A stretch of 38,143 bases of DNA from an uncultured Clostridia bacterium (GCA_947623595.1 CANQHC010000021.1:1-38143), one strand, 5' to 3'. Counted from the first letter of the stretch, positions 16,260 to 24,812 are shown. Translations and numbers: made by a program. The notes: generated from the letters alone by a model not told the origin.

Positions 16260-17225
16260 CTATGTATTAAATTGTCCCTCCGCATAATACGGATAGTATC
16301 TGTATATCTTCTCAAATTTTTCAATTTCATCATAAGTAATTCCATAAAATTCATCTTTACGTGTTTCATACTCGCTTTTTGAAACAGGTATATTTTTTAA
16401 TATTATCTGAATTTCTTTATTGGTCAATTTGGGAATATCAATATTAAATATATCCTCTTGACTTGAAATATATTTGTATTTTTCATTTAAATTGCTTTTG
16501 CTTATTTTTTCTTTCAATGCTTGATTAACAAGAATTCCCCCTATAGTTAACATTGGTGCCCCGTCCTTATAAGTTAAAAATAGCAACTGTAAATATTCCA
16601 CTTTATCATTTGGATCCAATATGTTTCTCTTCTCTATTATTCTACTTATTTGTGTATTCATAATCCTTCTTATAACAAATGGAATGTTTTTATTTGTGTA
16701 CATCTTTTTTTCAATTTTTTCATCGAAAAAGTTTCCAATTCGTTCTTTAAAAGTTTCCATTTTTTTGGACTGATTTTCACCTTTAAATGAATAGTTACAG
16801 GATATAAAAAACATACTTCCTGTGTCAATATTTCTACAAATCGTTTCAATATCATATAACATATATTCCGAAAAAACATCGTCATAGTCTAACCATATCA
16901 CATTTGTTTTTTCAGCAAAACCACTAATCTGTGGTAAAATATCATTCGTAGAGCCATATCTCATTTGTATACACTTTAACGGTTTATTAAATTCATATCT
17001 AACTTGTCTTGAGATTTCTGATTCAATACTTATCATATCAGTAACTCCAAATTCATTATGAATAAGGAGAAAATCCGTAAAATATTTAGCCCCCAATCCT
17101 ATATATCTCAAATCCCTGTTGCCTTCTAAAATTTGTATTTCTTTAACTAATTCGCATAATATCTTTCTTTCAATTGATTTTGATGGTCGAATTTGATAGT
17201 TTATCGTTTGATCACTTCCTGGCAT
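16260..17225 (-). CDS. methyltransferase-like Rossmann protein, third gene of PP-loop operon
   Basis: A 321-residue protein that looks like a SAM-binding Rossmann fold. It has RYIGLGAKYFTDF at residues 40-52 (motif I position), MISIESE at about 64-70 (end of strand 2, acidic), and TNVIWLDYDDV at 107-117 (motif IV position). NCBI-style annotation of relatives is O-methyltransferase, but a catalytic role is unproven. The C-terminal third is helical and charged. GGAG lies eight bases before ATG 17225, two bases after the stop of the GHKL ATPase gene; GTG 17234 would overlap it. The tight spacing indicates one complex or pathway with the two genes upstream. Confidence 0.65.
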   Translation of the reverse strand: MPGSDQTINYQIRPSKSIERKILCELVKEIQILEGNRDLRYIGLGAKYFTDFLLIHNEFGVTDMISIESEISRQVRYEFNKPLKCIQMRYGSTNDILPQISGFAEKTNVIWLDYDDVFSEYMLYDIETICRNIDTGSMFFISCNYSFKGENQSKKMETFKERIGNFFDEKIEKKMYTNKNIPFVIRRIMNTQISRIIEKRNILDPNDKVEYLQLLFLTYKDGAPMLTIGGILVNQALKEKISKSNLNEKYKYISSQEDIFNIDIPKLTNKEIQIILKNIPVSKSEYETRKDEFYGITYDEIEKFEKIYRYYPYYAEGQFNT

Positions 17226-17227
17226 AT

Positions 17228-18550
17228 TTAACACTCCGCATCTATATAGTACTCAAAAGTTTTTTCTCCAACTTCTTTATAAGAAGATGCATTCAGTAAC
17301 TCTTTTAATTGATCAGCTTCTTTCTTTGGCTTTTTGTACGTTATTGTAACATTTGGGTTAGGATTTGCTACAATTTTCTTTATTGATATCTCTCGGTTGT
17401 CTTTTATAGCTTCTACATTTTCTATAGTTAATTCAACCCCTGACATATTAGAAATTTTTTCCTCAACACCATCATCATTATCTCTGGTATTTTTCTTTAT
17501 TTCATCTAATATATTTTTTACTATCTTAAAAATTTCTATCATTTTCTCTCGTGCTCTCAAATATAATAATGATGTTTCATCCAACCCAGTTTTTGTTGTA
17601 TTCCATGGTAATCTATCTGGATATTTAGAAGTAAAATAGACAATCCCTCTAAACCCTGCATAATCATTATGGAACGTAACACCACTACTTTTATTCTCCA
17701 TATCCTTCCACGTGGTCAATGATGTTCTATCGGCTGCTATTACCAATCTCCCATTACAATAAATATACCATCCCGCATTTTCTGGTTTATATTTGCTTCC
17801 CTCACGTGGTGCTATTCCAGCTAATATTTTCACATTAACACCATTGTCTTCATATGTTTCTTTAATAGACTGTATTTCAGTATTATCAATCAAAGCAACA
17901 TTATTTCCAACTAAATTTTTGCCATTAACTATAATTGACAATCCATGCGCTATGTCTAAACCCACACGCCTTTGCACATGTTCTATTACTTCATTCTCAA
18001 AGCTTGTCGTTGCTAATTCATTTGCAATTTCATCATGTAACCGTGTTACTTCAATAAAGGTTCCAGTCTCACTAATATCATTATTCATATTTTCTTTATA
18101 TGATGCTATTTCAAAGTCCCAATTTGCGCTATCGTCAACCACCCATTTTTCAACATCTAATTCAATTTCAAATTCTGTTGTTTTGGTTTTTGATTTTATT
18201 GTAAAAAAATTTCCCAACTTGAATAGCGCTCTTTTCATTCCTATTCCGAAAATCCCTGTAGTTTCTGCCTCTTCAGCTTTTTTTGATCTTGGTCTACCAA
18301 AACGAAAAGCATAATTTTCCGCCACATCTAAAGGTATTCCACCACAATTATCTTTAATAGAAAATTTTTGATTACTAAAATTGACTTCTATACTTAATCC
18401 TTCAAAATCATTATTACCTTTAATTTTTCGTGCACCATCTATACTATTATCAATCAATTCAATTATCGCCTGTTTTAATAATATATCTCGGACAAGCATA
18501 TTTACAAAAAATTCTTTTGTTGGATTTGCTTTAACTTTCTTTTCAGCCAT
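17228..18550 (-). CDS. GHKL (Hsp90/MutL/MORC-type) ATPase
   Basis: A 440-residue protein with a complete GHKL ATP-binding fold at the N-terminus: QAIIELIDNSIDGA at residues 27-40 (N box with Glu31 and Asn35), FSIKDNCGGIPLD at 63-75 (G1), and TTGIFGIGMKRALFKLG at 97-113 (G2). The transducer-like part follows (GWYIYCNGRLVIAAD, LPWNTTKTGLD, as in MORC and Hsp90 relatives). No membrane segment is seen. Members of this group dimerise on ATP binding and often work as clamps. GAGGAG is eight bases before ATG 18550; the gap to the upstream PP-loop gene is 13 bases. The partnership with a PP-loop protein and a methyltransferase-like protein is the unusual feature. Confidence 0.8.
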   Translation of the reverse strand: MAEKKVKANPTKEFFVNMLVRDILLKQAIIELIDNSIDGARKIKGNNDFEGLSIEVNFSNQKFSIKDNCGGIPLDVAENYAFRFGRPRSKKAEEAETTGIFGIGMKRALFKLGNFFTIKSKTKTTEFEIELDVEKWVVDDSANWDFEIASYKENMNNDISETGTFIEVTRLHDEIANELATTSFENEVIEHVQRRVGLDIAHGLSIIVNGKNLVGNNVALIDNTEIQSIKETYEDNGVNVKILAGIAPREGSKYKPENAGWYIYCNGRLVIAADRTSLTTWKDMENKSSGVTFHNDYAGFRGIVYFTSKYPDRLPWNTTKTGLDETSLLYLRAREKMIEIFKIVKNILDEIKKNTRDNDDGVEEKISNMSGVELTIENVEAIKDNREISIKKIVANPNPNVTITYKKPKKEADQLKELLNASSYKEVGEKTFEYYIDAEC

Positions 18551-18563
18551 ACTTTTTTCTCCT

Positions 18564-19553
18564 CTATCTGTTATTATCTCGCTTCTGCTTCACAAAATTC
18601 CTATATTCTCTCGTATACTCATATGAATCAGCAAAAATATTATTTACAGCTGCAAATAGTTGAGGTTCATTTTTCTTCATAGACTGTAATTCCTCTTCAA
18701 AATTTTTGCCATATGGGCATCCAGCACATCCTGTCCTTTTTAGTCCATATTCGCTATAACACTTACTATTAACAATATTATAATGTTCCTCATAAACCTT
18801 TTTTGTTTCACTTAAATACCAAAATATAGGTCTATATTCATCTCCCTCTTCCCCATTAGACGTGAAGCATGTCTTATAGGCACTTCTTCTAGCTCCCCCC
18901 TCTGATTTTCTAACACCATATATGTTTAAATCAAACTTACCATCTTTTTTAAACTTATTTGCCACCTTTTTTTTAGCAAAATAACAACATTTATTTGAGA
19001 TCTTAAACTTAGGTGGATTTTGAATCATAAATTCTTTCAAATATTGATTATATGCAATATTAAAACTACTTTCTCTACCTGAATCAGATTTTTCAAAATC
19101 ATTACACCACCATCTTAATGCTGCCCTACAGTTAGGATATTTTTCAAGTAATATTTCTAATCCTTCATCCTCCCATTGAAAATTATGAGCTTGTAACCTA
19201 CTGATCCATTCACTCACTTGTTTAGATAAAAATGGTTGTCCATACTCTTTACAACAGAGTGGAATTGGCTTAATTGCTCTGATGCGTTCGATATGTATTC
19301 CGTATTTTTTCTCCAAAAAGATTAAATGTTCCTTAGTGGCTTTGAATTCTAACCCTGTATCAAAAAAAGCATATGTAATTTTTTTAGCTTCCTCATATTT
19401 TTGGCACAAATCAATCAATACATCGCTATCACTTCCACCACTTATAGAACATAATATCTTCTCATACTTCTTCAATTTTGAATGTGTAATGACTATTGAT
19501 TCTACAATTGTAACATCATTCGGTGCATCTTTTATAATTTCATTGAGTTCCAT
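18564..19553 (-). CDS. PAPS-reductase-family PP-loop protein
   Basis: A 329-residue adenine-nucleotide alpha-hydrolase. SISGGSDSDVLIDLC at residues 36-50 is the PP-loop SGGxDSxxxL, which binds ATP or PAPS and forms adenylates. Cysteines are abundant and ordered: Cys100-Cys101, Cys189-Cys190, Cys229, Cys276 and Cys279 (KRTGCAGCPYG), suggesting a metal or Fe-S site as in DndC-like and tRNA-thiolation enzymes. IYGVRKSEGGARRS is the usual substrate-loop block. It is longer than assimilatory PAPS reductases, and no sulfate-assimilation gene is nearby. It starts the three-gene operon. A role in sulfur modification or nucleotide transfer is inference. Confidence 0.8.
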   Translation of the reverse strand: MELNEIIKDAPNDVTIVESIVITHSKLKKYEKILCSISGGSDSDVLIDLCQKYEEAKKITYAFFDTGLEFKATKEHLIFLEKKYGIHIERIRAIKPIPLCCKEYGQPFLSKQVSEWISRLQAHNFQWEDEGLEILLEKYPNCRAALRWWCNDFEKSDSGRESSFNIAYNQYLKEFMIQNPPKFKISNKCCYFAKKKVANKFKKDGKFDLNIYGVRKSEGGARRSAYKTCFTSNGEEGDEYRPIFWYLSETKKVYEEHYNIVNSKCYSEYGLKRTGCAGCPYGKNFEEELQSMKKNEPQLFAAVNNIFADSYEYTREYRNFVKQKRDNNR

Positions 19554-19663
19554 TTTTCTCTTGTTCCTAAAAAATATATTATAATCTTATATATACTATA
19601 CCATTATTTTTTACAATATGGTAATTTTTATTTATTAAGTTTACCGCTCCCAACAAAGGCTCT

Positions 19664-19903
19664 CTAAAAACCTTTAGCAAAAATTTTCTCCAACATAATA
19701 ACGTGGTAACCTTTTTGCTGCTTTAATCTTGGAACTAAAGACTTCTGAAGAATCGTAAAAGATTTTACTACTTGTTGCATACTTTTTGACATACTAGGAA
19801 CGTAAAGCAACTTTCCTAAACTATTTTTACTACATTCATTATTTAAAATTTGTTCTTCACTCGAATTTTTTTCTTCCAAATTTTTATCATTGTTATTATT
19901 CAT
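19664..19903 (-). CDS. 79-residue unknown protein ahead of the PP-loop operon
   Basis: A small gene with AGGAAATAAATAT before ATG 19903. The product has an acidic, Asn-rich first half (LEEKNSSEEQILNNECSKN) and a basic, partly hydrophobic second half (SFTILQKSLVPRLKQQKGY). No family is recognised; it could be a truncated gene. It sits 110 bases ahead of the PP-loop gene and about 50 bases after a terminator-like hairpin, the same arrangement as the sir2 leader. Confidence 0.42.
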   Translation of the reverse strand: MNNNNDKNLEEKNSSEEQILNNECSKNSLGKLLYVPSMSKSMQQVVKSFTILQKSLVPRLKQQKGYHVIMLEKIFAKGF

Positions 19904-19954
19904 ATATTTATTTCCTAATCAGCTTCATCTATTTCATAAGATTTCTAATAATAC

Positions 19955-19998
19955 AAAAGGCATCCAAATCCAGAACAACCGCAATTCAGATACCTCTT
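19955..19998 (-). terminator. RNA hairpin related to the sir2 leader hairpin
   Basis: On the minus strand AAGAGGTATCTGAATT pairs with GGATTTGGATGCCTTTT, 16 positions including several G-U pairs, followed by TTTTGTATTATT. G-U pairs that would be mismatches in the other strand's RNA show that the minus-strand RNA is the folded one. The arms TATCTGAAT and GGATTTGGAT are shared with the hairpin at 13804-13861. The flanking DNA 19999-20202 is AT-rich with no gene seen. Confidence 0.5.
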
Positions 19999-20202
19999 AT
20001 AACTCACTAAAAATATAGACCTTTAATTTTCCTTATAAGGTGTATCTTCATACCTATGTCCCCCACTCATTTAAATTACTCTTAATATACAATAACTGTA
20101 AAAAATTGTCTATAAAAATCCAATAACCTTTTTTGATTACAACAGAAAACATTCAAAATCTTCATCATCAATTCACTTTATTTCGTTTATCAGAAATCAA
20201 TC

Positions 20203-20445
20203 CTAACGTACTACAAGTTCTTGATACATTTCCATTAGTTTTGCAACACAACTTTCTGCTGTTGTTGTTTTAATATCAAATCCATATGCCCGCATAACCG
20301 CTTTATCATTTTTTCTAAGCGCTTCTCTTAATTCTTTAGGTATTAATAAAGGATCATACAAATCCGCAACGTACTGTTTGGATATAATTTTCTTAATTCT
20401 TTCGAATGGATCTGCTTTTAATTTCATTTCATGTATATTTCTCAT
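20203..20445 (-). pseudogene. chimeric fragment: ASCH start joined to DNA methylase end
   Basis: The 80-codon frame begins IHEMKLKADPFERIK, like the first strand of ASCH-domain proteins (MKLxxxPFxxIKxGxKTIExRL). It then switches to ADLYDPLLIPKELREALRKN, DKAVMRAYGF and VAKLMEMYQEL. The second part matches the C-terminal tail of large type II DNA methyltransferases of the YeeA/MmeI kind (LYDPxxMPxELxxAHxxxDxAVxxAYG). The join at about residue 20 is in frame. GGAG seven bases before ATG 20445 remains, so a short protein may be made. I read it as a deletion fusing two genes of a lost restriction or defence cluster. Confidence 0.5.
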
Positions 20446-20484
20446 GTTATTTCTCCATTATTTCAATTGTATAATCCAATTTTC

Positions 20485-20815
20485 TTATAACTTCTTATAC
20501 ATTTCATAATATCGACTATAATCATTTTCTGTCACAATATTTGCACCCACGCCCTCTAATATTCCTATTACAATTGAGCGATGGCATATTCTTTCATCAG
20601 GACAAAAGCAAAGCAATCCTTTTACCTTCCATATCTTTATTGTATAGTTCATTCATCAATTTCTATGCATGAGATACTTTTTATTTCTTTTAGAAATGCA
20701 GAAACATAGGTTTCATCAAATGTCTTTTTGTTCCATTTACCGTTTTCTCTTAAGATTCAGAGTATATTTAGAAGTTCTAGTGATGGTGATAAATCTTTAA
20801 TATGCCAAAAATTAT
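20485..20815 (-). pseudogene. degenerate DUF488-family gene
   Basis: Pieces of one DUF488 protein appear in order across shifted frames: HIKDLSPSLELL, then NGKWNKKTFDETYVSAFLKE, then LNELYNKDMEGKRIALL, then CPDERICHRSIVIGILEGVG and YSRYYEMYKKL ending at 20485. Stops and at least two frameshifts separate them. Intact family members are 115-190 residues with a CHR motif, seen here as ICHR. A 55-codon frame from ATG 20652 covers only the last part. The DNA from 20816 to 20968 shows one more short open stretch (VREQDYDEVWAIVRKLKS) that I cannot place. Confidence 0.62.
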
Positions 20816-20968
20816 TGGGATTTGAGTTTCCGAACTATTGCCCAAACTTCATCATAATCCTGTTCTCGTACTTCTTCCATATTACTAATGGTAATCACTA
20901 TACTCCTTTGCCTTGCAATACATTTATCTTATTAATTGCCCTCTTTTCCATAAGTTACTAAACAACCA

Positions 20969-21574
20969 TTACTCCTCAATACGGTATGTAACAATACTAT
21001 TTAACATAGAGGTAAGCATTCTCATATCTATAAGTTGATTGTCTTCCGCCATCTCCATTAACAGCTCTATTTTCTCAAAGACATCATCCAACCATTGGTC
21101 ATAATTTCCCATCTTATTCCTAATTTCTTTACTTTGGGAAATCAACAGTTCATACAATTTCGCATAATACAATGCAGCATATATAAAATCCAGTCTTTCC
21201 TTAAAATAGTGCTCTGCAATGTGAAACAATACCGTGAGATATATCTCAAGAACCGATACATTCTGCAAATCTGTATAATATCGTAGTTGTGCATCTAATA
21301 ATGCCATTTCTAATATCTCCATTGCCGTACCATATTCCTGATACTTTATCAGATAACCACTTACAACTAAACACCACAAAGGAAAATCCTTGCACTCCCT
21401 GCTATAATAATTTTTTTCAAACAAACACTTCATCTTCAAATAATCATCAACAGAAAGATCCATGTTCCCTTGAGTTTTCAAAATACTAGCACCCAGTTCC
21501 TCTATTTCTTTTTGATTATTTTCATCCATGTTTTGTAATAACTCATGGATTTTTGTTTCATTGATTTCTCTCAT
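20969..21574 (-). CDS. helical-repeat (TPR-like) protein, paralogue of 22558-23211
   Basis: A 201-residue, all-helical, acidic protein. The segments LWCLVVSGYLIKYQEYGTAM, EILEMALLDAQLRYYTDLQN and IAEHYFKERLDFIYAALYYA have TPR-like helix-turn-helix spacing with large residues at packing positions. It shares its order of motifs with the protein at 22558-23211 (WCILVSEYLEKYHQHMDVLE, ALEDAQKRYFAEKNDVS, LAEFYNNKEQ). AGGAGGTGTAGAG precedes ATG 21574. TPR proteins mediate protein binding; the partner is unknown but may be the PHP protein encoded between the two copies. Confidence 0.65.
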   Translation of the reverse strand: MREINETKIHELLQNMDENNQKEIEELGASILKTQGNMDLSVDDYLKMKCLFEKNYYSRECKDFPLWCLVVSGYLIKYQEYGTAMEILEMALLDAQLRYYTDLQNVSVLEIYLTVLFHIAEHYFKERLDFIYAALYYAKLYELLISQSKEIRNKMGNYDQWLDDVFEKIELLMEMAEDNQLIDMRMLTSMLNSIVTYRIEE

Positions 21575-21722
21575 CTCTACACCTCCTATGAATTCAAAAA
21601 TCTTTTTATCTTTACACTAAGAGCACATGGTAGCCATCTGTGTCCCAAATTTTCTATCTCCAATCGTCTTATAGAAACAACGGGCATTTTTTCATCATAT
21701 TTTCTCCGTATCCTAAACTAAT

Positions 21723-22568
21723 TTACAGTAAGTTATCCAAAATTGTAATTCTTGAAATATCAATGGCTTCTTTTTCCTTATTTAATTGTCCGAATTCCAC
21801 CATCTTATGTGCTCCATGAAAGTCACTTCCAGCAGATATTAGCAAATTATGATTCTTTGCAAACATCTCCAAATACTCATATTCCTTTTTTCCGAACATA
21901 GAATAAAATGCCTCCAAACCGTCAATATCATTTTTTACATATTCATATCGCTGCAGAAATTCATTCTCTGAAAAAATAACATTCCCTTTTCCTCGTAAAG
22001 GATGTGCCCACACTGCAATTCCGTTACCCGCGTTATGTATCGCCTCTGTTGCTTCCTTAATGTTTAACTTGTATGTTTTATCCGACGGGAAATTATTAAG
22101 AATATTATGAATTGCCGTCTCCAAATCCGGAGCTGCTCCATAGCTAACCAGTAGTTTACCGAGATCTGGCTTACGTGGAGACTTTTTCTTCATTAATTCT
22201 TTTATATCCTCATCAGATAAATAAATTTTCCATTCTGAAGCAAGATATTCAATCATATCAACTATTTTCTGTCGCCCTAATCGATTGCCCTTTGATACAA
22301 TCTCTTGCAATTTGTCTATTGCGAAATTGTAAGCCAATATATGATAGGAGTACCCACCTGATTCGCAGCTAATTTCCACTCCCGGGATGAAATTAATTCC
22401 TGTTAAATCTAATTTTGACATTTCCGGTAATGCAGATAAGGTATCGTGATCGGTAATTGCTATTATTGAAACTCCCATTTCCCTGGCTTTATCCAGAATT
22501 TCTTTCGGGCCACATGTGCCGTCAGAATAGTCGCTATGCATATGTAAATCCACCTTATTATGTAGCAT
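21723..22568 (-). CDS. PHP-domain phosphoesterase
   Basis: A 281-residue metal-dependent phosphoesterase of the PHP family, related to RNase AM/YciV and 3',5'-nucleotide bisphosphatases. Seen are DLHMHSDYSDG (His9, His11, Asp16), IAITDHDTLSALPEM, INFIPGVEISCE, VWAHPLRGKG and SAGSDFHGAHK, which together supply the three-metal site. Length and order are normal. The start at 22568 overlaps the stop of the upstream helical-repeat gene by 11 bases, with GGAGGG inside that gene, so the two are translationally coupled. The likely substrate is a nucleotide or short RNA, inferred from the family. Confidence 0.85.
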   Translation of the reverse strand: MLHNKVDLHMHSDYSDGTCGPKEILDKAREMGVSIIAITDHDTLSALPEMSKLDLTGINFIPGVEISCESGGYSYHILAYNFAIDKLQEIVSKGNRLGRQKIVDMIEYLASEWKIYLSDEDIKELMKKKSPRKPDLGKLLVSYGAAPDLETAIHNILNNFPSDKTYKLNIKEATEAIHNAGNGIAVWAHPLRGKGNVIFSENEFLQRYEYVKNDIDGLEAFYSMFGKKEYEYLEMFAKNHNLLISAGSDFHGAHKMVEFGQLNKEKEAIDISRITILDNLL

Positions 22569-23211
22569 TTGAGATCCCTCCTATATTGTTATCTAACAAA
22601 TCTGCCAGAGCTGAAATATCAGAATTTTTTTTATAGTTGTTTTTTTCATTCAGTATTTGCACATACATTTTTTGTTCGACTAACTCTGTCTCACTAATTA
22701 GCACGTCAATTTTCCTCGATATCTCCTGAAACCAATCTATGTGCTTTTCTGTAATCTCGTCCACTTCAAAGAGAACTTCATACGCCCTGGAATAGTAGGC
22801 CAATGCAAACATAGAATCTGTTTGTTCCTTATTATTGTAAAACTCAGCAAGGTAATAAAGTACCTTTGCATAATATATTTTTGAAACATCATTTTTCTCT
22901 GCAAAATATCTTTTTTGTGCATCTTCTAACGCTTTATCAAATAATTCCAAAACATCCATGTGCTGATGATATTTCTCTAAATATTCAGACACAAGAATGC
23001 ACCAATCAATTAAATCTCTGTTATCTATGGTATATGCTTCCAGCAATATTTCTTTCAGTTTTTTAACATCATCTAGCTGAAGTTCAACATTTCCATTTTT
23101 CATTTTGTGAAATGCCCATAGGTTGAAAAACAATTCTTCAACTTGTTCTTTATTTTTTTTATCCATTGCCTTTAAAAACTCATGTAGGGTTTTACTATTT
23201 ACTTTATTCAT
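22558..23211 (-). CDS. helical-repeat (TPR-like) protein coupled to PHP gene
   Basis: A 217-residue acidic helical protein, paralogous to the one at 20969-21574; both begin with a TLHEFLKAMDKKN/KIHELLQNMDENN block followed by LDWCxLVSEYL-type TPR-like helices. The last 30 residues (KNNYKKNSDISALADLLDNN) are extra. GGAAGGAACGAAGGC precedes ATG 23211. Its end overlaps the PHP gene by 11 bases. This tight link suggests that the helical protein binds or targets the phosphoesterase. Confidence 0.65.
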   Translation of the reverse strand: MNKVNSKTLHEFLKAMDKKNKEQVEELFFNLWAFHKMKNGNVELQLDDVKKLKEILLEAYTIDNRDLIDWCILVSEYLEKYHQHMDVLELFDKALEDAQKRYFAEKNDVSKIYYAKVLYYLAEFYNNKEQTDSMFALAYYSRAYEVLFEVDEITEKHIDWFQEISRKIDVLISETELVEQKMYVQILNEKNNYKKNSDISALADLLDNNIGGISNAT

Positions 23212-23334
23212 GCCTTCGTTCCTTCCTTTTTCTTAATAATATTTGTCAAATATTTTCCATCAGTACTTCATTTTATTAAGATACATTCTTGTTATCAAAT
23301 CATCTCATCCGCTTGTTGCTTTTTTTTATTATAA

Positions 23335-24252
23335 TTACACCACATCTTCACGAACCTCATACAGATAATCTTCTTTCTTCTCATATATCCATAATTTATT
23401 GGTACCATCAAATTCTTTCGCCGTAATTAAAAAAATCTCCTCCTTAAAGTCAGGTTTCTTTACATATATTTCTTTGTATTGTGGCTTTATTAGTACTTTT
23501 CCATAATGTCCAATTAGACCAGTATTTCCATTTTTATCTTTGACGTTAAAAAATATTCCTTCAGCTAAAGCTCCAATATCTGAATAATTTCCTATTTTTT
23601 TGGCTTTCCATATTAAATGATCACCTTCAATTTCAGTAAAAAGAAGGTACGCTTCTCCATGTTTCATAGCAGAAGTATATGCATGAACCTCGGAAATTTT
23701 ATTTATTTTTTCATATTCGCAGGGTACCATTATCTCCCCAGTAGTATCCATGATTCCCCATTTTCCGTCTTTCTTTATCCGCACATAAAAACCCAAAAGT
23801 TCATATTCATATGCGTCCTCAAAGTTATCTGATATTTTATTAGCATTCTCATCTATTAACCATTTGCTTTTTTTGTTTCCAACCACGATGGTTTTATCCC
23901 AATGAGATGCAGATGCATACTGGGCTTGAATATAGATTTCACCATTTTTTGAAGAAAGATACCCTATTCTTCCGTCTTGTACATAACGGATATATGGAAA
24001 TTTCTCGGCAACATCATTTTCATAGATTTCGTCATAAATATTTGAAATATAGTTATCTTCTTCATCAGCAAGAACATCTCCGCAATCCAGGTGAATTATC
24101 TTTCTGTCTTCTTCATTTACAACATTAGGATTTTCAAGAGGAGTACTCATCAGCTCGTTTTCAGCAGTTGCATCTGGACTCTTATTACATCCTGTCAACA
24201 AAATCATTGCACAAGTGATTATTATACATCTTCTAATTAAATTATACTCCAT
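23335..24252 (-). CDS. WG-repeat lipoprotein
   Basis: A 305-residue surface lipoprotein. The signal peptide is CIIITCAMILLTGC with the lipid-bearing Cys22. The mature part has WG-type beta repeats: IGYLSSKNGEIYIQAQY, SKWLIDENANKISDNFED, KWGIMDTTGEIMVPCEYE and NTGLIGHYGKVLIKPQYK, each about 45-50 residues. WG repeats are thought to bind partner proteins or ligands; no function is defined. GGAG lies ten bases before ATG 24252. It is not closely spaced with its neighbours. Confidence 0.8.
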   Translation of the reverse strand: MEYNLIRRCIIITCAMILLTGCNKSPDATAENELMSTPLENPNVVNEEDRKIIHLDCGDVLADEEDNYISNIYDEIYENDVAEKFPYIRYVQDGRIGYLSSKNGEIYIQAQYASASHWDKTIVVGNKKSKWLIDENANKISDNFEDAYEYELLGFYVRIKKDGKWGIMDTTGEIMVPCEYEKINKISEVHAYTSAMKHGEAYLLFTEIEGDHLIWKAKKIGNYSDIGALAEGIFFNVKDKNGNTGLIGHYGKVLIKPQYKEIYVKKPDFKEEIFLITAKEFDGTNKLWIYEKKEDYLYEVREDVV

Positions 24253-24344
24253 TATTTTTGTGCTCCTTTCGTATTTCCTATCCCAATAATTTGAGAATTA
24301 TTTATTCTGCTCTATGTATTCAGTAATTCTGGTATAATATTCTT

Positions 24345-24812
24345 CTAGTGCTTCTTCTGAATACTCCCCGGCAGTTTCCTCACACCTATTCTCTGAGCTG
24401 ACACAATTATTCGCTCAATACGTTTGCGCTTTATCCTTGTTTTACATTGTTTTCTTTTTACTTTCTGCATCATAACAATCATTGCATATGCGACAAGAAG
24501 CAAAACACAAAACAGAAGTACTGTTGATATCAGCAATTTGTTTGTTGAGAAATAAGCTAATGTAGTATATATACCAAACGGAATAACTAAATTTGAAAAT
24601 ATACTAAAACTATTTCTCCGTTTTCGGTATTCCAAACATATTCCAATTATTAAAGATACCAATATTAAAACAGTTAAAATGATTTTTGATTCCTTATATG
24701 TACAATAATCAATACATCTGAATAATTTCCTATACGATATAATTGCAGGGATCAAAAACAATATATTCTCAAATATAAATTCCCACATATCTTTTGTATT
24801 GTTCGGTCTCAT
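24345..24812 (-). CDS. multi-pass membrane protein, C-terminus possibly frameshifted
   Basis: About 155 residues with four hydrophobic helices (FIFENILFLIPAIISY, IILTVLILVSLIIGICL, IFSNLVIPFGIYTTLAYF, STVLLFCVLLLVAYAMIV), then a very basic stretch. ATG 24812 has AGGAGG at six bases and is preferred over 24836. The end RKLPGSIQKKH looks unnatural, while another frame over the same DNA reads CEETAGEYSEEALEEYY then TRITEYIEQNK and stops at 24298. A one-base change near 24400-24430 probably altered the tail. No function is assigned. Confidence 0.55.
   Translation of the reverse strand: MRPNNTKDMWEFIFENILFLIPAIISYRKLFRCIDYCTYKESKIILTVLILVSLIIGICLEYRKRRNSFSIFSNLVIPFGIYTTLAYFSTNKLLISTVLLFCVLLLVAYAMIVMMQKVKRKQCKTRIKRKRIERIIVSAQRIGVRKLPGSIQKKH

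Noticed and set aside
17793-18314. 173-codon plus-strand open frame
   Set aside because: Lies wholly inside the GHKL ATPase gene, has Ser/Leu-rich antisense composition and no start signal.
18564-19553. PP-loop gene considered as dndC of a phosphorothioation system
   Set aside because: No DndB, DndD or DndE partner; the cysteine layout and neighbours differ.
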